DNA of 15,073 bases from Clostridiaceae bacterium (lineage in GTDB: Bacteria; Bacillota; Clostridia; UBA1212; DUPL01): positions 1-15,073 of the forward strand of contig JAAYLF010000321.1 of the NCBI GenBank assembly GCA_012522035.1. The letters are read 5' to 3'. Below, piece after piece: positions 1-6,361 of this stretch. The notes under the pieces are model-generated. The model had not been told where the DNA came from. It saw nothing but the letters and a program-made list of their open reading frames with translations, and made no database searches. The translations under genes were made by a program, and so were the position numbers. The stretch's first letter is position 1; each line of letters begins with the position of its first letter.

Positions 1-1407
1 CAATAGTTTGGCCAGAATATACGATCTAAGCTCACCAAACTCCCCAATCAACCCTTCCTGATAATTACCCAGCTCAAACACTCCTTTAACATTGTTCTCG
101 TAGAAGAACTGCATGTTTGGCTGCAGGGTGTCAAGGTTCGGAAATGGACAGAGGTATTGGGCAAAGTTTGTAGTATAGTCCCATATGTATATCCTGTTTG
201 AGATTTTTGCCCACCTTTCAATACAACCCTTTATTCCTGAATTGTTAGGGCAATTGCCAATGGGATGAGCCGAGCACCCTCCCGTGCACACCCGTACAAT
301 AACATTGTCCAAAGGCTTTGTCACCCTGGGCGGCTCTATGGAATATTGGTATGCCAGAGTATCCACATAAACATCAGGAAACTCATCTTTTATAGCCTCT
401 GCAATTTTGTTTACAAACCTTATCAATGTACCAGACTTGGAACGCTCCTCCCTATCCACCTTTTTGCATTCGCTGCAGGTACAATACGATTCAATCACAA
501 AACTGTCATTCTGGGAAACAGATACAATCTTTGCTTCAGGATTCTCCCTGAGCCACTCCTTTACTTTGTCTATACAAATCTTGAGGACATCGGGATTGGT
601 AAGACAAAGCTGACTGTATAGATGCTTAGCGGTCCTTTCACCGTTTATCTCAGAGAAGTACTCTGGATGCTCGTCAAAGTATACTGATGCTGGCACCAGA
701 TGCTCGAATGTATGTACAAAGTGAGGACCTGCATAAAAGATACCGCTCCCCAAATTCTTGGGTATGGTCCTTCCATTCTCTCCGCTTTTCAGACAACCGT
801 TCAACCTCAGCTTGGTACTAAGGACAGGGTCATAGGTATTTGTCCAGAACAAATCCCTGTACTCAAAAGCCGGCTTGTCGGTCTTTGGTTCATGAAGCTG
901 CAGTTCCAAAGTCTTGTTTGAAGGTACTTTCTCCACACCTTCTGCAAAAAACCTGCAGCCTAATGACTCCAGGAAGTCATACACACCATAGATGGTTCCC
1001 CTGTCCCCACCGCCAGCTATGACAAGCTTCTTGTTGCTCCAAAGGATGGTAAAACCCTCTTCTCCCAGAGAGTCCCGATCCACTTCATAATCCTTTTCCC
1101 TGTTGGTCCTGCCAACAACAATCTCCAAATCAGCTTCCTTTTTGCTGTCCTTTACAATCGATATGGAAAACCCCGTTATTTTCTTAAGATACTTCTTAAG
1201 CTCCTCAGCTGCATGCCTCTCTGCCTTGCTAGCCTTTTCTCCAACAACTATTCTGTAATTGCTTTTACCTTCATAAACAAGATACACCCGTCCATCAGGA
1301 GCATCAGGAATGTCATAAGTTCTTGTGCACCCGGAAAGTGTGCACATAAGCATTACAAAAGAACCAAAAGCAATCATAAAAACTTTTTTTGATAATCCCA
1401 TATTCAC
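1..1407 (-). CDS. DUF4838-type surface lipoprotein, 3' end outside window
   Basis: The frame is open from the start to the left edge (469 codons visible), so the C-terminus is missing. A short signal peptide ends in a good lipobox (LSGC, Cys27), predicting a lipoprotein on the outer membrane face. Residues about 30-140 resemble the N-terminal domain seen before DUF4838 and in alpha-glucuronidase-like proteins: AAEELKKYL, VVGRTNR, then GGGDRGTIYGVYDFLESLGCRFF. The remainder (NGERTAKHLYSQLCL, SVSQNDSF, a CxxC-containing TCSECKK) fits DUF4838, a family often found beside glycan-degrading enzymes but without a settled activity. I chose GTG at 1407-1405: AAGGAG at 1417-1422 lies 9 bases upstream, and the codon overlaps the previous gene's TGA as GTGA, suggesting translational coupling. 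ATG at 1401 is in frame but 15 bases from that site. The family call is fairly sure; the substrate is unknown. Confidence 0.82.
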   Translation of the reverse strand, partial: MNMGLSKKVFMIAFGSFVMLMCTLSGCTRTYDIPDAPDGRVYLVYEGKSNYRIVVGEKASKAERHAAEELKKYLKKITGFSISIVKDSKKEADLEIVVGRTNREKDYEVDRDSLGEEGFTILWSNKKLVIAGGGDRGTIYGVYDFLESLGCRFFAEGVEKVPSNKTLELQLHEPKTDKPAFEYRDLFWTNTYDPVLSTKLRLNGCLKSGENGRTIPKNLGSGIFYAGPHFVHTFEHLVPASVYFDEHPEYFSEINGERTAKHLYSQLCLTNPDVLKICIDKVKEWLRENPEAKIVSVSQNDSFVIESYCTCSECKKVDREERSKSGTLIRFVNKIAEAIKDEFPDVYVDTLAYQYSIEPPRVTKPLDNVIVRVCTGGCSAHPIGNCPNNSGIKGCIERWAKISNRIYIWDYTTNFAQYLCPFPNLDTLQPNMQFFYENNVKGVFELGNYQEGLIGEFGELRSYILAKLL

Positions 1408-2432
1408 TTTACTGCTCTCCTTCTTACAATTATAGCAATAACCACACATGCCAAAACCAAAACAACACCAACAACCACAAAAGGTATCCATCCCGCTTTC
1501 TTGCCATCCTCATCCGGTGTCTCGGAATTATCTTCCGTTTCCTTTGGCGCCTCAGTATCAGTAGGTGCCGGTTCTGGAGTATCCGTAGGTGCCGGTGTGT
1601 CCTCCACTTCATAGCTCATGGCAACATTGTCAACATAAAACGGATGACTCCTTCCGCCAAAGGCCACACGGCATTCTTCAGCCACAAGTCTTGCATTGTC
1701 CAGCTCCAACACCACATTACCCTCGCTGTCTTTCAAAACAGCCTTTTTAAAATACTCAAAATCAACTGGCGGATGGGCCGCATCGACTTCATACCTGCCT
1801 TTGTCTGACATATCACAGGTAGCAATCAATTCATTATTGACAAAAATCTCAATTTTCTCACCATCATCCACAAATTTGATATTATTAAACTCTTTGTAAT
1901 TGTACGTCTCAGGCATTGGAAAATCATGATACACCGAACTAATCTGTTCATTCTCCGAATCCATCTGCATGTTCTTTATCCTGATTCGTACTGAATCCGT
2001 CAAAAGAGAAACCAAAAGTCCCGGTCCTCCAGTGGATGACTTTCCGTTCGTTCCGCCCTTTTCCTCGTACCAATCCCACTCATAGAAAGGAAATGGGGCA
2101 ATTTCATTCCTGCCAGCCCTTACAAATACATTCACATCTCCCACAGTATCCATTTTCAAATCCAAGCTGAATGTGTAAGGTGCAGTTATTGGGTCGTAGG
2201 AATAAAATTCCGAGAATCCTGTAACTTTTAAATACTTGTTTCCGTCCTCTTCCTGAATAACCGTTTCGCCATGAACAACTGAATGACCCCAGTCATAGCT
2301 GAACTTGTCAAGGTCTACATAAGACGAACCAACCTCTTCATCCTCGAAGCTTTCGTCAGTTGTATATGTATACGCACTGACGAAGATGCAAAGAACGAGA
2401 AGCATTGCAGTAAATAATAATGGCTTTTTCAT
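1404..2432 (-). CDS. Secreted, membrane-anchored jelly-roll (LamG/DUF1080-like) protein
   Basis: This is a 342-residue protein. It has a signal peptide (about 1-21), an extracellular domain (about 25-275), an acidic Pro/Thr linker (about 278-312, with repeated PTDTPEP-like units), one membrane helix (about 315-336) and a basic RRRAVK tail. It should be held by its C-terminus on the outer face of the membrane. The ectodomain has features of a concanavalin/LamG-like beta-sandwich: FNNIKFVDDGEKIEIFVNNELIA is the pattern of such sugar-binding or DUF1080-type domains, and DNVAMSYE closes the fold. No catalytic motif was recognised, so binding is as likely as hydrolysis. It is first in a two-gene operon with the DUF4838 lipoprotein (4-base overlap) and diverges from the ABC operon. 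GGGAG at 2442-2446 sits 9 bases before the ATG and is partly inside a hairpin. The architecture is confident; the fold assignment is moderate. Confidence 0.8.
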   Translation of the reverse strand: MKKPLLFTAMLLVLCIFVSAYTYTTDESFEDEEVGSSYVDLDKFSYDWGHSVVHGETVIQEEDGNKYLKVTGFSEFYSYDPITAPYTFSLDLKMDTVGDVNVFVRAGRNEIAPFPFYEWDWYEEKGGTNGKSSTGGPGLLVSLLTDSVRIRIKNMQMDSENEQISSVYHDFPMPETYNYKEFNNIKFVDDGEKIEIFVNNELIATCDMSDKGRYEVDAAHPPVDFEYFKKAVLKDSEGNVVLELDNARLVAEECRVAFGGRSHPFYVDNVAMSYEVEDTPAPTDTPEPAPTDTEAPKETEDNSETPDEDGKKAGWIPFVVVGVVLVLACVVIAIIVRRRAVK

Positions 2433-2441
2433 TCTCTCACA

Positions 2442-2468
2442 CTCCCAACGTGATTTCGTTTTGTTGGG
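2442..2468 (-). promoter_or_regulatory. Leader hairpin overlapping the ribosome binding site
   Basis: CCCAAC at 2444-2449 and GTTGGG at 2463-2468 are exact inverted repeats with a 13-base loop, lying between the predicted -10 and the start at 2432. In the minus-strand RNA the second arm contains the GGG of the GGGAG Shine-Dalgarno sequence (2442-2446). The stem could therefore partly hide the ribosome binding site. It is only 6 bp, so a regulatory role is inference. Confidence 0.35.
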
Positions 2469-2473
2469 TATAT

Positions 2474-2503
2474 CTTATACAATTTTCTTATTTTTTTCAA
2501 CAA
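2474..2503 (-). promoter_or_regulatory. Predicted sigma-A-type promoter of the jelly-roll/DUF4838 operon
   Basis: On the minus strand TTGTTG (2498-2503) is followed after 18 bases by TATAAG (2474-2479), about 40 bases upstream of the start codon. The -35 is imperfect. The same layout (TTGTTGAAAA, 18-base spacer, TATA box) occurs before the GH99-like gene at 8378-8407. Confidence 0.5.
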
Positions 2504-2518
2504 GTTAATATTTATCTA

Positions 2519-2547
2519 TTCCATTCACTGTAAAATAAGTATATAAT
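2519..2547 (+). promoter_or_regulatory. Predicted promoter of the ABC exporter operon
   Basis: A perfect -10, TATAAT, lies at 2542-2547. The best-placed -35 (TTCCAT, 2519-2524, 17-base spacer) is poor. Transcription should start near 2553-2556, downstream of the ATG at 2548, so that ATG would not be in the mRNA. This supports the TTG start at 2581. Confidence 0.5.
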
Positions 2548-2566
2548 ATGGTTTCGAAAGATACAC

Positions 2567-2583
2567 AGGAGGTTTTTCAATTG
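2567..2583 (+). promoter_or_regulatory. AGGAGG ribosome binding site and TTG start
   Basis: AGGAGG (2567-2572) is followed after 8 bases by TTG (2581-2583), in frame with the ABC ATPase. The upstream in-frame ATG at 2548 abuts the -10 box and has no ribosome binding site. This site decides the start. Confidence 0.8.
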
Positions 2584-3519
2584 AGTATTGTTAGAATTGA
2601 AAATGTAACCAAAAAATATGGAAACATTGTGGCAGTAAATGATTTGTCACTTTCAATAGAAGAAGGTGAAATATTTGGTCTTCTTGGACCAAATGGAGCT
2701 GGAAAAAGCACCTTGATTAACATGATTACTTCCTTGATAACCATCGACGAAGGAAACATATATATTAAGGATGCAAATACAAAATCAAATGCGAACCTAA
2801 CAAAATCATTCACTGGCATAGTCCCTCAGGATATAGCGATATATGAGGACCTGACATGTCTGGAAAATGTCAAGTTCTTTGCAGGACTTTATGGTTTAAG
2901 AGGCAAGGAACTAAAAAGCAAGGCAATGGAAGCCCTTGAGTTTACAGGACTTGCTGACAAGGCAAAAGACTTTCCAAAAGGCTTTTCTGGTGGAATGAAA
3001 AGAAGGCTCAACATTGCCTGTGCCATTGCCCACAACCCTGAAATAATCATAATGGACGAGCCTACGGTTGGTATCGATCCCCAGTCAAGAAACCACATTC
3101 TTCAGTCCGTAAAGGAATTGAACAGACGCGGCTGCACCGTTATATATACCAGCCACTATATGGAAGAGGTTGAAGAATTGTGTTCAAGAATTGCCATTAT
3201 CGACTATGGCAAAGTAATTGCTTTGGGCACAAAGCAGGAACTTAAAAGCATCGTAAAGCACAAGAATGAAGTATGGGTTACTGTAAAGAATAATATAGAC
3301 AAGATAGTACAAGAGGAATTGAAGGAAATTCCCGGTGTAACCGATGTTGAAATATATGAAAACACGGTCATGGTATACAGCATGCATGAAAGCGAGAACC
3401 TGGAATCCATTATCGCATACTTCACATCAAAAGGGCTTGGAATACTTCAGATTGAATCAAAGGTCCCGGATCTTGAAACAGTGTTCCTTACACTGACAGG
3501 CAGAAAACTTAGGGACTGA
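2581..3519 (+). CDS. ABC exporter ATP-binding protein (NatA/drug-exporter type)
   Basis: This 312-residue cytoplasmic ATPase should power the two permeases that follow. All nucleotide-binding motifs are intact: Walker A GPNGAGKST (36-44), Q-loop Gln83 (VPQD), signature SGGMK (136-140), Walker B IIIMDEP (155-161) with Glu160 as the expected catalytic base, and H-loop His192 (TSHYMEE). The about 90-residue C-terminal extension, ending VPDLETVFLTLTGRKLRD, is typical of the DrrA/NatA/CcmA-like group that pairs with ABC-2 membrane subunits, so this is an exporter rather than a sugar importer. It starts at TTG with an ideal AGGAGG. The next gene begins 12 bases after its stop. The exported substrate cannot be read from sequence; sodium, drugs, peptides and lipids are all known for the superfamily. 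Confidence 0.93.
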   Translation: MSIVRIENVTKKYGNIVAVNDLSLSIEEGEIFGLLGPNGAGKSTLINMITSLITIDEGNIYIKDANTKSNANLTKSFTGIVPQDIAIYEDLTCLENVKFFAGLYGLRGKELKSKAMEALEFTGLADKAKDFPKGFSGGMKRRLNIACAIAHNPEIIIMDEPTVGIDPQSRNHILQSVKELNRRGCTVIYTSHYMEEVEELCSRIAIIDYGKVIALGTKQELKSIVKHKNEVWVTVKNNIDKIVQEELKEIPGVTDVEIYENTVMVYSMHESENLESIIAYFTSKGLGILQIESKVPDLETVFLTLTGRKLRD

Positions 3520-3531
3520 CAGGAGGTTGTA

Positions 3532-4653
3532 ATGAATACTCTAAATATCATAATTAAAGAGTTGAAGCAGCTTGTCAGGGATAAAAAATCCAATGCCATC
3601 ATGATCCTTCTTCCAATTGTACTGATTTTCATTCTTTCAAAGGCTTTCTCAGGCAATTTTGGACAAACCCTGAAACTTGGCGATGTCAGTGTGCTTTATA
3701 CCATGAATGCGGAAGAAAGCCTTGAGCAGAGCTTTGAAATGTTTATGGAAACCATAAACAAGGAGCTTGGCATTCAGTTTGTGGAAGCAAGCAAGAAAAA
3801 AGAAGGATTAAAAGCAGTCAAGGATGTAAAATACGCCTGCTATATAATGATAGAGGAAAATGAAATAGAGATATATAAAAACGAGAGATACAACTTTAGT
3901 GCAAATCTTGTTGAATCCATGGTAAGAAGCTTTGCCAAGAGGTATGACGCATTGAATGAAATTGCAAAGTCAAACCCCCAGGCAATTGAAGCCATATTGA
4001 GCGATGAGACCATGAATTTCACAGAGATAAAGTCACTGGACGGAAAAAGATCACCAAGTTCTCTCGACTATTACGCAGTCACCATGCTCACTCTGTTTCT
4101 ACTGTACTCATCCTTGACAGGTTATTCATCCATCAAGAGCGAGCAGTACTTGAGAACACAATACAGAATATTTGCTTCCCCTGTAAAGAAACATGAATAC
4201 CTGACAGGCAAAATAATTGGGGATTTGTCCATTTCACTTTTGCAGGCCATGTGTGTCTTCATATTTGGAAAATACCTTCTTAACGCCAACTGGGGCAGCG
4301 ACATACCCACTGTATTATTGGTTGTACTTGCAGAATGCATAATGACCGTCTCTTTGGGAGCATGCACTGCAGTGCTTTTCCAGAAAGGCGAAACAGGGAT
4401 TGCGGTTATCAACATTGCAATACCCGTAATGGCTTTCCTGGGCGGAGGATACGTACCCTTGTCCCAGACAGGTGACGCCATCAACAAGCTTAGTGTAATA
4501 TCACCGCTCAAGTGGACCAACGAAGCAATATTCAAGGTAATCTACAACAACGATTACAGCAGCGTGCCCATTGCCATAGGCATCAGTATTGGCATTGCGG
4601 CAATTGCAATTATGTTGACTGCAATAAAAACCGGAAAGGAAAAAAGCATATGA
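3532..4653 (+). CDS. ABC-2 type exporter permease, first subunit
   Basis: This is a 373-residue membrane subunit of the exporter. It has the ABC-2 layout: a cytoplasmic N-terminus (IIKELKQLVRDKKS), a first membrane helix (about 22-40), a large external domain (about 41-178), then about five helices clustered in the C-terminal half (starting near 181) with the conserved FASPVKKHEYLTGKIIGD loop. FASPVK corresponds to the R-x-x-x-SPV motif of ABC2_membrane families. AGGAGG at 3521-3526 precedes the ATG by 5 bases. Its TGA overlaps the start of the second permease as ATGA (4650-4653), indicating translational coupling and equal synthesis of both halves. It presumably forms a heterodimer with that protein and two copies of the ATPase. 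Confidence 0.9.
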   Translation: MNTLNIIIKELKQLVRDKKSNAIMILLPIVLIFILSKAFSGNFGQTLKLGDVSVLYTMNAEESLEQSFEMFMETINKELGIQFVEASKKKEGLKAVKDVKYACYIMIEENEIEIYKNERYNFSANLVESMVRSFAKRYDALNEIAKSNPQAIEAILSDETMNFTEIKSLDGKRSPSSLDYYAVTMLTLFLLYSSLTGYSSIKSEQYLRTQYRIFASPVKKHEYLTGKIIGDLSISLLQAMCVFIFGKYLLNANWGSDIPTVLLVVLAECIMTVSLGACTAVLFQKGETGIAVINIAIPVMAFLGGGYVPLSQTGDAINKLSVISPLKWTNEAIFKVIYNNDYSSVPIAIGISIGIAAIAIMLTAIKTGKEKSI

Positions 4654-5798
4654 AAACCCTTCTGTTTTTGGTTAAAAATATATTAACACTAACTTTCAGA
4701 AGAAAATCCAATATAGTTGTATACATCATCCTGCCGCTTATAAGTGTGTTCATCTCCCTTTTGATTTACAGCAGCACCGGCACAAGCGACTTGGTTATTG
4801 GTTATGTCGACAATGACAATACATTCTTTTCAATGGAGCTTCTTGACTCCATGGAATCGTTGTACGGCTACACTTTGAAAGATGTCAAAGGCGAGGATAT
4901 GAATGACCTTTTGCTGGATAACAAAATTGCTGCAGCCATTGTCATACCCAAAGGCTATGAAGACGGCATTTACAACAGCAGTATGGAAAACATACAAATT
5001 GTTTCCATCAAGGGATATGAGACCACCGCATGGCTTGAAAACTATATAAACCTGCACCAGAGAAACATAAAAGACCTGTTTTTTGCTGCAAATGGAGACA
5101 AAGAAAGCTTTGAGGCAATGTATAAAAGCCATGCAGAGAACAAGCTTGCGGTATATGATATAAATCTTTCGGATGACAGATCCAAAAAGGACACAACCAT
5201 TACAAGCCTTGGCTTTCTTATCATGTTCATAATGCTTGGACAGGGCTTTTCTACACAGATGATACTGAAAGAAAAAAGAGAGAGGACCTACTACCGTATA
5301 GCCTCCTCTCCCGTTAAAACTTCAGAATTCCTGTTTGCCAACATCGTTGCGGCAATGCTCATTAGCCTTATCCAGATTGTACTTGTGCTTGTATTTCTGG
5401 AATATGTGTTTCAAATAAATACCTTTGTTCCAGCAAACATTATGATATCAATACTTTTTGTATTCTCACTGGTAGCATGCGGAATAGGACTTGTGGTAAT
5501 ATCCTTCTCCGACTCCTCCTATATGGCAAGCACGCTGAATACAATGATACTCACACCAACCTGCATGATTGGAGGATGCTTCTGGCCTGTATACATCATG
5601 CCAAAGTTCATGCAAAACCTTTCCTACATTGTACCCCAGAGATGGGCTTTGGAGGCCATTGAGAAAATACAAAAAGGATACGACTACACGGCCATCGTCC
5701 TGAACATGTTTGTTCTTTTGATGTTTGCAGTCGTATTCTTCATGATTGCTATTCTAAGGTTGAAAAAGCTAAAGAGCGTGGAGAAATTCGTTTATTGA
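4650..5798 (+). CDS. ABC-2 type exporter permease, second subunit
   Basis: This 382-residue membrane protein has the same layout as its upstream partner: a first helix at about 21-41, an external domain to about 190, then five or six helices. It shows the same Y-R-I-A-S-SPVKTSEFLFANI loop after the second helix, so the two permeases are diverged paralogues and likely a heterodimer. I chose ATG at 4650 because it overlaps the preceding TGA and has GGAAAGGA at 4633-4640. A longer in-frame reading from 4512 would run inside the previous gene and gives a non-membrane, His/Gln-rich leader. The gene ends tail-to-tail with the minus-strand gene, overlapping 7 bases, and no terminator follows directly. 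The nearest hairpin is the palindrome at 6296-6329. Confidence 0.9.
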   Translation: MKTLLFLVKNILTLTFRRKSNIVVYIILPLISVFISLLIYSSTGTSDLVIGYVDNDNTFFSMELLDSMESLYGYTLKDVKGEDMNDLLLDNKIAAAIVIPKGYEDGIYNSSMENIQIVSIKGYETTAWLENYINLHQRNIKDLFFAANGDKESFEAMYKSHAENKLAVYDINLSDDRSKKDTTITSLGFLIMFIMLGQGFSTQMILKEKRERTYYRIASSPVKTSEFLFANIVAAMLISLIQIVLVLVFLEYVFQINTFVPANIMISILFVFSLVACGIGLVVISFSDSSYMASTLNTMILTPTCMIGGCFWPVYIMPKFMQNLSYIVPQRWALEAIEKIQKGYDYTAIVLNMFVLLMFAVVFFMIAILRLKKLKSVEKFVY

Positions 5799-6277
5799 TA
5801 TCTGGCGTAAGATTTTCCATACCAGCTCATGGCACACGCAGCAATGAACAATGTACCTGAGATTTTGGCAAGAAATGAAACATAATCAAGGTTCATTAAT
5901 ATTGCGTTCAGCGTCAGCACTTCCGCCTGGGTTTTATTTGCCAAAAACTGCATGTTGCTTATAAATCTGCCCAGGAAGGAAAAAGCTCCGCTGAACAATA
6001 CTATTCCAATTATCTCAAACGCTCTTGTAGAGTAAACATCCTTGAGTTTGCTTAGTATAACCAAAGAGATGGTTGCCTGTATAATATAATGCAGTATGGA
6101 AGTCACATATCCAAATGGCAGAACAAAGCTGGCGTTTTCAATATCTTCATAAACAAGAGAATATGAAGCGGCAAGCTTTTTCTGTACAGTGATAAAACAA
6201 GTGAATGCAATAAGATAAATCAAACCCAAAATTAAAGAGATACTAAACATCCATTTGATAGTTTTTTCTTTATACAT
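5792..6277 (-). CDS. Four-helix integral membrane protein of unknown function
   Basis: This 161-residue protein is not recognised. Four hydrophobic segments (about 9-29, 51-75, 86-105 and 135-152) predict a small polytopic membrane protein with short loops and no obvious catalytic or metal-binding motif. The first external loop (about 30-50) carries ENAS, a polar patch. AAGGAG at 6284-6289 precedes the ATG by 6 bases, supporting a real gene. It lies 84 bases downstream of the GH99-like gene on the same strand with no clear terminator between, so it may be co-transcribed. Its end overlaps the exporter operon's last gene by 7 bases tail-to-tail. A role linked to either neighbour is guesswork. 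Confidence 0.75.
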   Translation of the reverse strand: MYKEKTIKWMFSISLILGLIYLIAFTCFITVQKKLAASYSLVYEDIENASFVLPFGYVTSILHYIIQATISLVILSKLKDVYSTRAFEIIGIVLFSGAFSFLGRFISNMQFLANKTQAEVLTLNAILMNLDYVSFLAKISGTLFIAACAMSWYGKSYARYQ

Positions 6278-6295
6278 AAAATACTCCTTTCAATG

Positions 6296-6329
6296 CAATT
6301 CACCATTCGCTTTTGCGAATGGTGAATTG
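6296..6329. repeat. Perfect 15-bp palindrome with TTTT loop
   Basis: CAATTCACCATTCGC (6296-6310) and GCGAATGGTGAATTG (6315-6329) are exact reverse complements around a 4-base loop. On the plus strand the stem is followed by TTTTC, a weak terminator tail that could stop exporter-operon transcripts. On the minus strand there is no T-run, and the stem ends 6 bases before the AAGGAG of the membrane protein gene. It could be a terminator, an mRNA-stabilising or translational element, or a copy of a dispersed palindromic repeat. No second copy is visible in the window. Confidence 0.8.
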
Positions 6330-6361
6330 TTTTCATCATTCAACAAATATATTAATCTACC

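Noticed and set aside
265..921. Several plus-strand reading frames over the DUF4838 gene
   Set aside because: They are antisense to a continuous, motif-bearing minus-strand frame and lack ribosome binding sites and family features.
2548..2580. ATG-started extension of the ABC ATPase
   Set aside because: The ATG abuts the TATAAT box and has no ribosome binding site; AGGAGG points to TTG 2581.
4512..4649. N-terminal extension of the second permease from ATG 4512
   Set aside because: It lies wholly within the first permease gene in another frame and encodes a His/Gln-rich leader; ATG 4650 has a ribosome binding site and ATGA overlap.
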